Position numbers and translations under genes: made by a program. 42,487 nt of DNA, from assembly GCA_029572955.1 (NCBI GenBank), contig JAKPQE010000093.1, positions 1-42,487 of the forward strand. The letters are read 5' to 3'. This stretch comes from Pseudomonadota bacterium (GTDB taxonomy: Bacteria; Pseudomonadota; Alphaproteobacteria; Rhizobiales; JAKPQE01). Every line of letters starts with the position of its first letter. Position 1 is the stretch's first letter. This document shows, piece after piece, positions 14,862 to 24,425 of this stretch. Below the pieces are notes generated by a model that ran no database searches, was not told where the DNA came from, and worked only from the letters and a program-made list of their open reading frames with translations.

Positions 14862-16379
14862 ATGGCTAAGAAGCTCGGCCTCAAGCAGAAATACCAGATG
14901 ATGACGCGCGGCCTCGGCTGGGACACCACGTACCAGTCGATGGACAAGGTCTATCCGTTCGACAAGTTCGAAGGCATCAAGGTCCACGACTGGGACGCCT
15001 GGGAAGACCCGTTCCGGCTGACCATGGACTCGTACTGGAAGCTCCAGGCGGAGAAGGAGCGCAAGCTCTACGCGGTCATCGATTCCTTTGCCCAGAACAA
15101 CGGGCATCTCGGCATCTCCGATCCGCGCTATCTCAACGCGGTGAAGCTGTTCATCCAGGGCGTCTCGCCGCTGGAGTACATGGCGCATCGCCATTTCGCC
15201 CATGTCGCCCGCAACATCCGCGGCATCGGCCCGGCGGTCGCGGCGCAGATGCAGTCGCTCGACGAGCTGCGTCACGCCCAGACCCAGATCCACACGATCA
15301 GCCACTACAACAAGTTCTTCGACGGCATCCACGAGTGGCGGCACATGCACGACCGCGTGTGGTACCTCAGCGTGCCGAAGTCGTTCTTCGACGACGCCGT
15401 CACCGCCGGCCCGTTCGAGTTCCTGACGGCGATCTCGTTCTCCTTCGAGTATCTGCTGACCAACCTGTTGTTCGTGCCGTTCATGTCGGGTGCCGCCTAT
15501 AACGGCGACCTCGCCACGGTGACCTTCGGCTTCTCGGCGCAGTCCGACGAGAGCCGGCACATGACGCTCGGCCTCGAGGTGATCAAGTTCCTGCTCGAGC
15601 AGGACGAGGCCAATGTGCCGATCATCCAGCGCTGGCTCGACAAGTGGTTCTGGCGCGGCTACCGCCTGCTGACCCTTGTCGCGATGATGATGGACTACCT
15701 GCTTCCGAAGAAGATCATGTCCTGGCAGGAAGCCTGGGAGATGTATTACGAGGAGGCCGGCGGCGCGCTGTTCCAGGACCTCGCCCGCTACGGCATCAAG
15801 GAGCCGATGAGCGCGGCGGTCGCCCGCAAGGAAAAGAACCGGCTGTCGTCGGAAGCCTGGGCGATCTTCTACCAGTACACCCACGCCGCGGCGTTCCACA
15901 CCTGGGACATCGACGAAGAGCACAAGGCGTGGCTCGCGGAGAAGTATCCCGAGACCTTCGACAAGCTCTACCGGCCGCGTCTCGACTTCTGGGAGAAGGA
16001 GGCGGCTGCCGGCCGGCGCTTCTACAACAACGCGCTGCCGCAGCTGTGCACGGTCTGCCAGATCCCGATGGGCTTCACCGAGCCGGACGATCCGACGACG
16101 ATCTGCTTCCGCGAGTCCGAGTACAAGGGCGAGCACTATCACTTCTGCTCGGACGGCTGCAAAGGCATCTTCGACAACGAGCCGGAGAAGTACGTGCAGT
16201 CGTGGCTGCCGGTGCACCAGATCTTCCAGGGCAATTGCGGCGGCGCCTCGGTCGAGGACGTGCTCAAGTGGTACCGGATGAATCTCGGCGCCGACAATCT
16301 CGATTTCTCGGGTTCGCCCGAGGACAAGTTCTGGTCCGAATGGCACCGCACGGCGTCGCGCGCCGAAGCGGCCGAGTGA
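14862..16379 (+). CDS. dmpN: Phenol hydroxylase alpha (catalytic) subunit DmpN
   Basis: This is the oxygenase large subunit (505 residues) that hydroxylates phenol to catechol at a carboxylate-bridged di-iron centre. All six predicted ligands are present: Glu105, Glu135 and His138 (DELRHAQ), Glu196, and Glu230 and His233 (DESRHM). Their spacing equals that of methane monooxygenase within each half. A C-terminal YHS-type metal-binding segment has Cys396/Cys399 and the HFCSDGC block at 427-433, as usual in phenol/toluene hydroxylases. The ATG follows AGGGGAGGAGG. It lies 15 bases after dmpM. Confidence 0.98.
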   Translation: MAKKLGLKQKYQMMTRGLGWDTTYQSMDKVYPFDKFEGIKVHDWDAWEDPFRLTMDSYWKLQAEKERKLYAVIDSFAQNNGHLGISDPRYLNAVKLFIQGVSPLEYMAHRHFAHVARNIRGIGPAVAAQMQSLDELRHAQTQIHTISHYNKFFDGIHEWRHMHDRVWYLSVPKSFFDDAVTAGPFEFLTAISFSFEYLLTNLLFVPFMSGAAYNGDLATVTFGFSAQSDESRHMTLGLEVIKFLLEQDEANVPIIQRWLDKWFWRGYRLLTLVAMMMDYLLPKKIMSWQEAWEMYYEEAGGALFQDLARYGIKEPMSAAVARKEKNRLSSEAWAIFYQYTHAAAFHTWDIDEEHKAWLAEKYPETFDKLYRPRLDFWEKEAAAGRRFYNNALPQLCTVCQIPMGFTEPDDPTTICFRESEYKGEHYHFCSDGCKGIFDNEPEKYVQSWLPVHQIFQGNCGGASVEDVLKWYRMNLGADNLDFSGSPEDKFWSEWHRTASRAEAAE

Positions 16380-16446
16380 AGTGGCGGCGGGGCCGCCACA
16401 CGGCCCCGCTCCCTCGCTTCGACAACAATTCCGGGAGGATGAGCCG

Positions 16447-16809
16447 ATGGCAGTCGTGGCTCTGAAAGACAACTACATTGGCGAAGTCGCCGACCGCGTG
16501 GAGAATTTCCACGGCAACCAGGTCGTCTACTTCAACTGGGAAAAGCATCTGATGTTCTGTGCGGCGACGGCGTTCCCGCTGCCGCCGGACATGCCCTTCG
16601 GGGCGGTCCTCGAGCAGATCCTGCCGACCTATTACGGCATGCATCCGGACTTTGCGAAGATCGACTGGTCGAAGGTCACCTGGACCGTCGACGGCAAGGC
16701 CTTCACCCCCGATCCGGCCAAGAGCCTCAAGGATCACGGGGTGCGGCACAAGTCGCTGATCCGCTTCACGACGCCGGGCCTCGACGGCATCGACGGTACG
16801 TGCAGCTGA
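16447..16809 (+). CDS. dmpO: Phenol hydroxylase gamma subunit DmpO
   Basis: The 120-residue protein matches the phenol hydroxylase gamma subunit. It has the characteristic N-terminal ALKDNYIGEVADRVENFHGN and the downstream CAATAFPLPPDMPF. It binds to DmpN in the hydroxylase hexamer. The ATG at 16447 lies after GGGAGGAT. Its stop is followed by a 142-base gap with a strong hairpin, the first larger break in the operon. Confidence 0.94.
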   Translation: MAVVALKDNYIGEVADRVENFHGNQVVYFNWEKHLMFCAATAFPLPPDMPFGAVLEQILPTYYGMHPDFAKIDWSKVTWTVDGKAFTPDPAKSLKDHGVRHKSLIRFTTPGLDGIDGTCS

Positions 16810-16847
16810 GCGGGACGAGAGACTAGCCGCCACCGCGGCGCCCGGAC

Positions 16848-16870
16848 GCCCCTCCCGAAACGGGAGGGGC
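16848..16870 (+). other. Intercistronic hairpin dmpO-dmpP
   Basis: GCCCCTCCC (16848-16856) pairs perfectly with GGGAGGGGC (16862-16870) around GAAAC. There is no T-run, so it is more likely an mRNA-stability or attenuating element than a full terminator. Confidence 0.6.
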
Positions 16871-16951
16871 ATTCGGCCGTCGCAAGGGGCGGGGAGCAGG
16901 GAAAGGCGACGGCCGGTCCGTCGCGGGACCGAAGAGGAAAAGAAGGGCGCC

Positions 16952-18010
16952 ATGCCACAGCTCACCATCGAGCCGCTCGGCGAGACGATCGAGGTCGAGG
17001 AGGGTCAGACGATCCTCGATGCGGCCTTGCGCGCCGGCATCTGGCTGCCCCATGCCTGCTGCCACGGCCGCTGCGGCACCTGCAAGGTCGACGTCGTCGA
17101 GGGCGAGATCGAGCACGGCGATGCCTCGTCCTTCGCGCTGATGGATTTCGAGCGCGACGAGGGCAAGGCGCTGGCCTGCACGGCGACGCTCGTCGGCGAC
17201 ATCACCATCGAGGCCGAGATCGACGAGGACGAAGACGCCCGTCGCATCGCGGTCAGGGACTATTCCGGCATGGTTACCTCGATCGCGGACGCGACCGGCG
17301 ACATCCGCGTCATCCGCCTCGCGCTCGACGGGGCGCCGCTCGACTTCCAGGCCGGCCAGTACATCAATCTCGAGGTCCCCGGCGTCACGCCGGCGCGGGC
17401 CTTCTCGCTCGCCAACGCGCCGGGCGAGGCCGAGGTCGAGCTGCATGTCCGCAAGGTGCCCGGCGGCAAGGCGACCGGCTGGCTGCACGACAGCCTGACG
17501 GTCGGCGACAAGCTCGCCTTCGCCGGTCCGTTCGGCCGCTTCTATGTGCGCAAGTCGGCGGCAAAGCCGATGATCTTCCTTGCCGGCGGCTCAGGCCTGT
17601 CGAGCCCGAAGTCGATGATCGTCGATCTGCTCGGCGAAGGCTCCGACCTGCCGATCACCCTCATTCACGGCGTGCGCACGGCGCGCGACGTCTATTTTTC
17701 CGATTTCTTCCGGGCGCTCGAGGCCGCGCACCCGAATTTCCGCTACGTGCCGGCGCTGTCGCAGCCGGCCGAGGGCGAGGCGTGGGCGGGCGAGACCGGC
17801 TTCGTGCACGAGGTCGCCGAGCGCCTGTTCGAGGGCAAGTTCGCCGGACACTCGGCCTATCTCTGCGGTCCGCCGCCGATGATCGAGGCCTCGATCCGCA
17901 CGCTGATGAAGGGCCGTCTCTTCGAGAAGGACATCTTCACCGAGAAGTTCCTGACCAATTCCGACGGCGAGGAGGCCCTCGCCCGCTCGCCGCTGTTCAA
18001 ACGCATATGA
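16952..18010 (+). CDS. dmpP: Phenol hydroxylase reductase DmpP
   Basis: The 352-residue electron-transfer component takes electrons from NAD(P)H to the di-iron oxygenase. The N-terminal plant-type [2Fe-2S] domain has ligands Cys36, Cys41, Cys44 and Cys76. An FAD domain follows with the RAFSLANAP motif (near residue 150) and then a nicotinamide-binding domain with AGGSGLSSPKSM and CGPPPM. Length and order are those of DmpP/MmoC-type reductases. Its stop overlaps the next start in an ATGA, so translation of the following ferredoxin is coupled. Confidence 0.97.
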   Translation: MPQLTIEPLGETIEVEEGQTILDAALRAGIWLPHACCHGRCGTCKVDVVEGEIEHGDASSFALMDFERDEGKALACTATLVGDITIEAEIDEDEDARRIAVRDYSGMVTSIADATGDIRVIRLALDGAPLDFQAGQYINLEVPGVTPARAFSLANAPGEAEVELHVRKVPGGKATGWLHDSLTVGDKLAFAGPFGRFYVRKSAAKPMIFLAGGSGLSSPKSMIVDLLGEGSDLPITLIHGVRTARDVYFSDFFRALEAAHPNFRYVPALSQPAEGEAWAGETGFVHEVAERLFEGKFAGHSAYLCGPPPMIEASIRTLMKGRLFEKDIFTEKFLTNSDGEEALARSPLFKRI

Positions 18011-18363
18011 AAGACGAACCGATGTCCCGCGCGGAAAACATCCGCTTCGAAGTCAAGATCCTCGATACCGGCGAGAAGTTCTCCTGCTCGGCGTCCGATC
18101 ATCTGCTGCGGGCCATGCTGGCGCTCGGCCGCAAGGGAATCCCGTCAGGCTGCCATGGCGGCGGCTGCGGAGTGTGCAAGGTGAAGGTGACACGGGGCAC
18201 CTTCACGTCGCTGGTCATGAGCCGGGCTCATGTCAGCGAGGAGGAGGAACGGGACGGTATCGTTCTGGCCTGCCGCGTGATGCCGACCTCCGACCTCGAA
18301 GTCGAGGTGGTGGGCAAGCTGAAGAAGGCAATTACCCGACCCAAGGCATTCGGCCTGGTGTGA
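18007..18363 (+). CDS. dmpQ: [2Fe-2S] ferredoxin, DmpQ/XylT-like
   Basis: This 118-residue plant-type ferredoxin has cluster ligands Cys49, Cys54, Cys57 and Cys89 (GCHGGGCGVCKVKV and LACRVMP). It sits immediately before catechol 2,3-dioxygenase, as xylT and dmpQ do. The established role of XylT is to re-reduce the active-site iron of catechol 2,3-dioxygenase when it is oxidised by substituted catechols, and the same job is likely here. The ATG at 18007 overlaps the dmpP stop; a second ATG five codons on (18022) is an alternative. Confidence 0.92.
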   Translation: MKDEPMSRAENIRFEVKILDTGEKFSCSASDHLLRAMLALGRKGIPSGCHGGGCGVCKVKVTRGTFTSLVMSRAHVSEEEERDGIVLACRVMPTSDLEVEVVGKLKKAITRPKAFGLV

Positions 18364-18408
18364 CGACCGGCCGTTGGAACTGCAAGCAAACGCGAGAGGA
18401 GAAGTCAG

Positions 18409-19353
18409 ATGGGAGTGATGCGCATAGGGCACGTGAACCTCAGGGTTCTCGATATGGACGCCGCCCTCGGCCATTATATGAACGTGATGGGCATGAAAGA
18501 GACCCATCGTGATGCAGCCGGCAATGTCTACCTGAAGTGCTGGGACGAGTGGGACAAGTACTCGCTCATGCTGACCGCGTCGGACCGCGCCGGCATGAAC
18601 CACATCGCCTACAAGGTCGAGAAGGACGCCGACCTCGACGTCTTCAAGAAGCGCATCGAGGATTACGGCACGGCGGTCGAGATCGTGCCGGCCGGCACGC
18701 TCTTCGCCTGCGGCCGCGCCCTCAAGTTCAACCTGCCGAGCGGCCACGAATTCTACCTCTATGCCGAGAAGGAATTCGTCGGCAAGGACGTCGGCGTGAC
18801 CAACCCGGCGCCGTGGCCGACCGACAAGAAGGGCATCGCCGCGCACTGGCTCGACCACGCGCTGCTGATGTGCGAGCTGAACCCGGAGAAGGGCATCAAC
18901 AAGGTCCAGGAATCGACCGACTTCATGATGAAGGTGTTCGATTTCCACCTCGCCGAGCAGGTCGTCGTCGGCCCGAACCAGGACATCAAGGCCGCGACCT
19001 GGCTGTTCCGCACCTCGACCCCGCACGATCTCGCCTTCGTCGGCGGTCCGGTGATGGGCCTGCATCACATCGCCTTCTTCCTCGACGAGTGGAACGACGT
19101 GCTGAAGGCGGCCGACATCATGGCCATGAACAACGTCAAGGTCGACGTCACGCCGCAGCGCCACGGCATCACCCGCGGCTACACCATCTACTTCTTCGAT
19201 CCGTCGGGTAACCGCAACGAGACCTTCGCGGGCCTCGGCTATCTCGCCCAGCCGGACATGCCGACCGTCACCTGGACGGAAGACCAGCTTTGGCGCGGCA
19301 TTTTCTACCATACGGGCGAAGAGGCCGGCGCGTTCACGAGCGTCTACACCTGA
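18409..19353 (+). CDS. dmpB: Catechol 2,3-dioxygenase
   Basis: This is a 314-residue extradiol dioxygenase of the vicinal-oxygen-chelate fold with two repeated domains. Fe(II) ligands are His150 (WLDHALL), a His of the GLHHIAFF block (219/220) and Glu271 (NRNETFAG). It opens catechol next to the hydroxyls to form yellow 2-hydroxymuconic semialdehyde. The family signature region [20 protein letters not shown] is intact. The start has AGAGGAGAAG upstream. Position directly after the ferredoxin is as in the dmp and xyl operons. Gene names xylE or dmpB are equivalent here. Confidence 0.97.
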   Translation: MGVMRIGHVNLRVLDMDAALGHYMNVMGMKETHRDAAGNVYLKCWDEWDKYSLMLTASDRAGMNHIAYKVEKDADLDVFKKRIEDYGTAVEIVPAGTLFACGRALKFNLPSGHEFYLYAEKEFVGKDVGVTNPAPWPTDKKGIAAHWLDHALLMCELNPEKGINKVQESTDFMMKVFDFHLAEQVVVGPNQDIKAATWLFRTSTPHDLAFVGGPVMGLHHIAFFLDEWNDVLKAADIMAMNNVKVDVTPQRHGITRGYTIYFFDPSGNRNETFAGLGYLAQPDMPTVTWTEDQLWRGIFYHTGEEAGAFTSVYT

Positions 19354-19366
19354 TCGGACGGGAACC

Positions 19367-19795
19367 ATGCGGATCGTCGAGACATCGGCGGCCCTCACCC
19401 TCGAAGCGGCGGAGGCGATCGTCTCCGCCGCGGTCCGGGCGGGCCTCAAGCGCGGCGTCAAGCTGAACGCGGCAGTGGTCGATCAGGGCGGCAATCTTCT
19501 CGCCTTCCTGAGAGCGCCGGGTGCGTTCCTGGAATCGATCGCCATCGCGCAGGACAAGGCGCGCTCGGCGGCGGGCTTCGGCCTGTCCACCGACGAACTC
19601 GCCGGCGCCCTCAAGGGCGACGACGACGTCTACAACGGCATCGCTCTGCGTGCCGGCGTCGCCGCCTTCGGCGGCGGCTATCCGATCCGGGTCGAGGGCA
19701 TCCTCGTCGGCGGCGTCGGCGTGTCGGGCGGCAGCCTCGACGACGACCGGGGCGCGGCGAAGGCCGGGCTCGCGGCCATCGGCATCGGGATCTGA
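19367..19795 (+). CDS. GlcG/HbpS-family protein
   Basis: The 142-residue single-domain protein has the GlcG/HbpS (DUF336) hallmarks: LTLEAAEAIVSAAVRAG at the N-terminus, AVVDQGGNLLAFLRAPGAF, then AQDKARSAAGFG and a C-terminal GGYPIRVEGILVGGVGVSGG. Related proteins bind haem or cobalamin-like ligands (HbpS, PduO-C) or have unknown roles in glycolate and aromatic operons. No signal peptide is seen, so it should be cytoplasmic. It lies 13 bases after catechol 2,3-dioxygenase and before the semialdehyde dehydrogenase, clearly within the operon. Its job in phenol degradation is not established. Confidence 0.88.
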   Translation: MRIVETSAALTLEAAEAIVSAAVRAGLKRGVKLNAAVVDQGGNLLAFLRAPGAFLESIAIAQDKARSAAGFGLSTDELAGALKGDDDVYNGIALRAGVAAFGGGYPIRVEGILVGGVGVSGGSLDDDRGAAKAGLAAIGIGI

Positions 19796-19893
19796 TTTTC
19801 TTGGGGCTCCTGGCGCCGCGCGGATCGGCGACGGGCCCGGTTGGGAACATGGGCGGCAGGCCAGGCCGGCGCCCGCGAACGGAGGGTACTCTC

Positions 19894-21393
19894 ATGAATG
19901 TGCAGGCGCTGCGTAGCGCGGAGGCCAAGGGCACGGTCGACCGGCTGAACTTCATCGGCGGCGAGTTCGTGACCGGGTCGGGCGGCAAGACCTTCGAGAA
20001 CCGCTCCCCCGCCGACGGCCGGCTTCTCGGTCTCGTCCACGAGGCGAGCGAGGCGGATGTCGCGCGCGCGGTGGCGGCCGCCAAATCGGCGCTCACCGGC
20101 CCGTGGGGCGGCATGGCCATCACCGAACGGGTCGACCTGCTCTACGGTCTCGTCGACGGTATCAACAAGCGCTTCAACGATTTCCTCGAGGCCGAATGCG
20201 CCGACACCGGCAAGCCGATGTCGCTCGCCTCGCATGTCGACATTCCGCGCGGCGCGGCCAACTTCAAGATCTTCGCCGACATCATCAAGAATGTCGGCTC
20301 GGAGTTCTTCACGATGGCGACGCCGGACGGCACCGGCGCGATCAATTACGCGCTGAGGCGTCCGAAGGGCGTCATCGCCGTCGTCTGCCCGTGGAACCTG
20401 CCGCTGCTCCTGATGACCTGGAAGGTCGGCCCGGCGCTCGCCTGCGGCAATGCCGTCGTCGTCAAGCCGTCCGAGGAGACGCCCTCGACCGCGACCCTGC
20501 TCGGCGAGGTGATGAACTCGGTCGGCATCCCGGCCGGCGTCTACAACGTGGTGCACGGCTTCGGCCCCGGCTCGGCCGGCGAGTTCCTGACCCGCCACCC
20601 GCAGGTCGACGCGATCACCTTCACCGGCGAGACGCGGACCGGCGAGGCGATCATGAAGGCGGCGGCGAACGGCGTGCGCCCCGTCTCGTTCGAGCTCGGC
20701 GGCAAGAACCCGGCGATCGTCTTCGCCGACGCCGACATGGACAAGGCGATCGAGGGCACGATGCGCTCGGTCTTTGCCAATTGCGGCCAGGTCTGCCTCG
20801 GCACCGAGCGCGTCTATGTCGAGCGCCCGATCTTCGAGGAGTTCGTCAAGCGCCTGAAGAAGGGCGCCGAGGGCATGAAGCTCGGCCGCTCCGAGGACCC
20901 GGAAGTCAACATGGGTCCGCTGATCTCGCAGGAGCACCGCGACAAGGTGATGTCCTACTACAAGCTCGCGGCCGACGAGGGCGCGACGGTGGTGACCGGC
21001 GGCGGCATTCCGGACATGGGCGAGGACCTCGCCGGCGGCGCCTGGGTGGCGCCGACGATCTGGACCGGCCTGCCCGAATCGAGCCGCATCGTCCAGGAAG
21101 AGATCTTCGGCCCGTGCTGCCACGTGCAGCCGTTCGACACCGAGGAAGAGGCCGTGCGGCTCGCCAACGATACCGAGTACGGCCTTGCGGCGGCGGTCTG
21201 GACCGAGAACGCCTCGCGGGCGCACCGGGTGGCGGCGCAGATGCAGGTCGGCATCTGCTGGATCAATTCCTGGTTCCTGCGCGATCTCAGGACGCCGTTC
21301 GGCGGGTCCAAGCACTCCGGCATCGGCCGCGAGGGCGGCGTGCACAGCCTCGAGTTCTACACCGAAATGACCAATGTCTGCCTGAAGCTCTGA
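19894..21393 (+). CDS. dmpC: 2-hydroxymuconic semialdehyde dehydrogenase
   Basis: This is a 499-residue aldehyde dehydrogenase with the catalytic Cys301 (GQVCLGTERV), the general base Glu267 (FELGGKNP) and the cofactor loop around PWNLPLLLMTWK (167-177). It oxidises 2-hydroxymuconic semialdehyde to 2-hydroxymuconate with NAD+, opening the oxalocrotonate branch of the meta pathway. The ATG at 19894 follows a GGAGGG tract. An upstream TTG at 19801 would add a 31-residue low-complexity leader and is not favoured. The function is assigned from fold plus operon context. Confidence 0.96.
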   Translation: MNVQALRSAEAKGTVDRLNFIGGEFVTGSGGKTFENRSPADGRLLGLVHEASEADVARAVAAAKSALTGPWGGMAITERVDLLYGLVDGINKRFNDFLEAECADTGKPMSLASHVDIPRGAANFKIFADIIKNVGSEFFTMATPDGTGAINYALRRPKGVIAVVCPWNLPLLLMTWKVGPALACGNAVVVKPSEETPSTATLLGEVMNSVGIPAGVYNVVHGFGPGSAGEFLTRHPQVDAITFTGETRTGEAIMKAAANGVRPVSFELGGKNPAIVFADADMDKAIEGTMRSVFANCGQVCLGTERVYVERPIFEEFVKRLKKGAEGMKLGRSEDPEVNMGPLISQEHRDKVMSYYKLAADEGATVVTGGGIPDMGEDLAGGAWVAPTIWTGLPESSRIVQEEIFGPCCHVQPFDTEEEAVRLANDTEYGLAAAVWTENASRAHRVAAQMQVGICWINSWFLRDLRTPFGGSKHSGIGREGGVHSLEFYTEMTNVCLKL

Positions 21394-21424
21394 GCGGGGC
21401 CGGCACATAACAAGCGCGCGGGCG

Positions 21425-21454
21425 GACCCCGGTCCGGTTCGCCGGGCCGGGGTC
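21425..21454 (+). other. Intercistronic hairpin dmpC-dmpE
   Basis: GACCCCGG (21425-21432) pairs with CCGGGGTC (21447-21454), and inside it CCGG-TTCG-CCGG (21434-21445) closes on a TTCG loop, with one unpaired base on each side. It fills the centre of a 119-base gap. No T-run follows. Confidence 0.6.
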
Positions 21455-21512
21455 GGCCTCTTGCCGGGGCCGATGCCGGGCATCGGACCGCCGCTCGAAA
21501 AGGAGAGCGAAG

Positions 21513-22304
21513 TTGTCGAAAGAAAAGAACATCGAAGAGGCGGCACGGCGCCTCAGGACGGCCTGGGAGACGGGTGTTCCCTGCGACCCGGTCCGCGATC
21601 TCATCGGCGAGACCGACGTCGAGGCGGCCTACGCGGTGCAGAACATCAACACCGAGCACTGGCTGAAGGCCGGGCGCCGGCTCGTCGGCCGCAAGACCGG
21701 CCTCACCGCGCGGGCGGTGCAGAAGCAGCTCGGCGTCGACCAGCCGGACTACGGCATGCTCTTTGCCGACATGGACGTGCCGGAGGGCGAGGAGATCTCG
21801 CTCGCCCGCATCATGCAGCCGAAGGTCGAGGCCGAGATCGCCTTCGTCATCGGCGACGACCTCAACGACGACCAGCTGACGACCGCCGACCTGCTGCGCT
21901 CGATCGAGTTCGCGGTGGCGGCGATCGAAATCGTCGGCAGCCGCGTCGCCGGCTGGAACATCCGCATCGCCGACACCGTCGCCGACAACGCCTCGTCGGG
22001 CCTCTTCGTGCTCGGCCACGAGCCGCGCCGGCTCGGCGAGTTCGATCCGCGCATGTGCGGCATGGTGATGGAGAAGCGCGGCGAGCCGGTCTCGGTCGGC
22101 TCGGGCGCGGCCTGCCTCGGCTCGCCGATCTCGGCGACGCTGTGGCTCGCCCGCGTGATGGCCAAGGTCGGCCGGCCGCTGCTCGAGGGCGACGTGGTGC
22201 TTTCCGGCGCGCTCGGGCCGATGGCGCCGGCGGCGCCCGGCGACGTCTTCGAGGCGCGGATCGAGGGGCTCGGTTCGGTCCGGGCGGCGTTCGCGGCCGA
22301 TTGA
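21513..22304 (+). CDS. dmpE: 2-oxopent-4-enoate hydratase
   Basis: This 263-residue protein belongs to the fumarylacetoacetase-like hydratase/decarboxylase family (MhpD/DmpE). Metal-binding acidic residues lie in the [15 protein letters not shown] block (about residues 109-123) and the [20 protein letters not shown] block follows. It adds water to 2-oxopent-4-enoate to make 4-hydroxy-2-oxovalerate. The start is a TTG at 21513 behind AAAAGGAGAG; no ATG lies in a suitable place. The gene is related to dmpH further down the operon, a usual paralogous pair in meta pathways. Which of the two is hydratase is inferred from similarity and order. Confidence 0.9.
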   Translation: MSKEKNIEEAARRLRTAWETGVPCDPVRDLIGETDVEAAYAVQNINTEHWLKAGRRLVGRKTGLTARAVQKQLGVDQPDYGMLFADMDVPEGEEISLARIMQPKVEAEIAFVIGDDLNDDQLTTADLLRSIEFAVAAIEIVGSRVAGWNIRIADTVADNASSGLFVLGHEPRRLGEFDPRMCGMVMEKRGEPVSVGSGAACLGSPISATLWLARVMAKVGRPLLEGDVVLSGALGPMAPAAPGDVFEARIEGLGSVRAAFAAD

Positions 22305-22316
22305 GGCAGAGAGTGA

Positions 22317-22340
22317 CGGGGGCCGGAGCGACGGCCCCCG
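22317..22340 (+). other. Intercistronic hairpin dmpE-dmpF
   Basis: CGGGGGCCG (22317-22325) pairs perfectly with CGGCCCCCG (22332-22340) around a 6-base loop, 13 bases after the dmpE stop. No T-run follows. Confidence 0.6.
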
Positions 22341-22428
22341 GAAGATGTTTCGAGACGGGGGCCGGTCGCGTCGCTTCCTCCCAAAAGCCGCGGCCTCCAA
22401 GCACGACCAGCAAAGGACAGGACAAGCG

Positions 22429-23370
22429 ATGTCCAAGATCAAATGTGCCATCATCGGGTCCGGCAATATCGGCACGGACCTCATGATCAAGATCATGCGG
22501 CTGTCGAAGTCGCTGGAAATGGCGGCGATGGTCGGTATCGACCCGAATTCCGACGGCCTTGCCCGGGCCGCCCGGCTCGGCGTCGCGACCACCCACGAGG
22601 GCATCGAGGGCCTCGTCGCGCTCGACTGCTACAAGGACATCCGCATCGTCTTCGACGCGACGAGCGCCGGTGCCCACAAGCACCACAACGAGGTGCTGCA
22701 GCGTGACGGCAAGCAGGTGATCGACCTCACGCCGGCGGCGATCGGGCCGTTCACGGTGCCGTCGGTCAATCTCGACGCCAATCTCGACGAGGCGAACGTC
22801 AACATGGTGACCTGCGGCGGCCAGGCGACCATTCCGATGGTCGCGGCGGTCAACTGGGTCTCGAAGGTTCACTATGGCGAGATCGTCGCCTCGATCTCGT
22901 CGCGCTCGGCCGGTCCCGGCACGCGCGCCAACATCGACGAGTTCACCGAGACGACCAGCCACGCAATCGTCGCCGTCGGCGGCGCGGAGCGCGGCAAGGC
23001 GATCATCATCCTCAATCCGGCCGAGCCGCCGCTGATCATGCGCGACACGGTCTACTGCCTGACCGACGACGCCGACCAGGACGCGATCCGCGCCTCGGTC
23101 GAGGACATGGTCAAGACCGTGCAGTCCTACGTGCCCGGCTATCGCCTGAAGCAGGCGGTGCAGTTCGAGCGCTTCGGCAACAACAACCCGCTGTTCATCC
23201 CGGAAATGGGCAAGAGCTTCACCGGCCTCAAGACGACGGTCTTCCTCGAGGTCGAGGGCGCGGCCCACTACCTGCCGGCCTATGCGGGCAATCTCGACAT
23301 CATGACGAGCGCGGCGATGAAGACCGCCGAGCGGCTCGTCGAACTGAGGAACTGGAGGGCCGCGGCATGA
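22429..23370 (+). CDS. dmpF: Acetaldehyde dehydrogenase (acylating)
   Basis: The 313-residue protein has the N-terminal nucleotide-binding [10 protein letters not shown] (residues 10-19) and the catalytic Cys129 in [11 protein letters not shown]. It converts acetaldehyde, NAD+ and CoA to acetyl-CoA. It works as a complex with the aldolase DmpG, through which volatile acetaldehyde is channelled. The ATG at 22429 follows AAAGGACAGG. Its end overlaps the dmpG start by four bases, matching the tight stoichiometry of the two partners. Confidence 0.97.
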   Translation: MSKIKCAIIGSGNIGTDLMIKIMRLSKSLEMAAMVGIDPNSDGLARAARLGVATTHEGIEGLVALDCYKDIRIVFDATSAGAHKHHNEVLQRDGKQVIDLTPAAIGPFTVPSVNLDANLDEANVNMVTCGGQATIPMVAAVNWVSKVHYGEIVASISSRSAGPGTRANIDEFTETTSHAIVAVGGAERGKAIIILNPAEPPLIMRDTVYCLTDDADQDAIRASVEDMVKTVQSYVPGYRLKQAVQFERFGNNNPLFIPEMGKSFTGLKTTVFLEVEGAAHYLPAYAGNLDIMTSAAMKTAERLVELRNWRAAA

Positions 23371-24425
23371 CCTCGACCAACGGCAAGGCGGACTTCCAGC
23401 CCGCCAAGAAGCTCTACATTCAGGACGTGACGCTGCGCGACGGCATGCACGCCATCCGTCACCAGTATTCGCTCGACCACGTCAAGGCGATCGCCAGGGC
23501 GCTCGACGAGGCGCGGGTCGATTCGATCGAGATCGCCCATGGCGACGGCCTCACCGGCTCGACCTTCAACTACGGCTTCGGCGCCCATACCGACTGGGCC
23601 TGGATCGAGGCGGTCGGTTCCGTCCTCAGCCATGCCAAGCTGGCAACGCTGCTCCTGCCGGGCATCGGCACGGTCGAGGACCTGAAGAAGGCCCGCGATC
23701 TCGGCGTCGCCTCGGTGCGCATCGCCACGCATTGCACCGAAGCCGACGTCTCCCGGCAGCACATCGAGGCGGCCCGCAAGATGGGCATGGACGTCGCCGG
23801 CTTCCTGATGATGAGCCACATGACGACGCCCGACAAACTCGCGGTCCAGGCCAAGATGATGGAAGACTACGGTGCGCACTGCATCTACGTCACCGATTCC
23901 GGCGGCGCGCTGACCATGGACGGTGTCGCCGAGCGCTTCGCCGCCTATGACGCGGTGCTGCGGCCCGAGACCGAGCGCGGCATCCACGCCCACCACAATC
24001 TGTCGCTCGGCGTCGCCAACTCGATCGTCGCCGTGCAGAACGGCGCCATCCGGGTCGATGCCTCGCTCGCCGGCATGGGCGCCGGTGCCGGCAACGCCCC
24101 GCTCGAGGTGTTCATCGCCGCCGCCGACGTCCACGGCTGGGAGCACGGCACCGACCTCTACACGCTGATGGACGCCGCCGAGGAGCTGATCCGGCCGCTG
24201 CAGGACCGCCCGGTCCGGGTCGACCGCGAGACGCTGACGCTCGGCTATGCCGGCGTCTATTCCTCGTTCCTGCGCCACTCTGAAAAGGCGGCCAAGGACT
24301 ACGGCCTCGACGTGCGCGACATTCTCGTCGAGCTCGGCCGGCGCAAGATGGTCGGCGGCCAGGAGGACATGATCGTCGACGTGGCGCTCGATCTCTTGAA
24401 GGCACGCGAGGAGGCAGCGCAGTGA
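23367..24425 (+). CDS. dmpG: 4-hydroxy-2-oxovalerate aldolase
   Basis: This is a 352-residue HMG-CoA-lyase-like TIM-barrel aldolase. Metal ligands are Asp20 in [11 protein letters not shown] and His207/His209 in GIHAHHNLS. It cleaves 4-hydroxy-2-oxovalerate into pyruvate and acetaldehyde and passes the aldehyde to DmpF. The final segment includes the usual communication domain ([10 protein letters not shown]). The start overlaps dmpF in an ATGA and its stop overlaps dmpH in a GTGA, so three genes are translationally coupled. Confidence 0.97.
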   Translation: MTSTNGKADFQPAKKLYIQDVTLRDGMHAIRHQYSLDHVKAIARALDEARVDSIEIAHGDGLTGSTFNYGFGAHTDWAWIEAVGSVLSHAKLATLLLPGIGTVEDLKKARDLGVASVRIATHCTEADVSRQHIEAARKMGMDVAGFLMMSHMTTPDKLAVQAKMMEDYGAHCIYVTDSGGALTMDGVAERFAAYDAVLRPETERGIHAHHNLSLGVANSIVAVQNGAIRVDASLAGMGAGAGNAPLEVFIAAADVHGWEHGTDLYTLMDAAEELIRPLQDRPVRVDRETLTLGYAGVYSSFLRHSEKAAKDYGLDVRDILVELGRRKMVGGQEDMIVDVALDLLKAREEAAQ

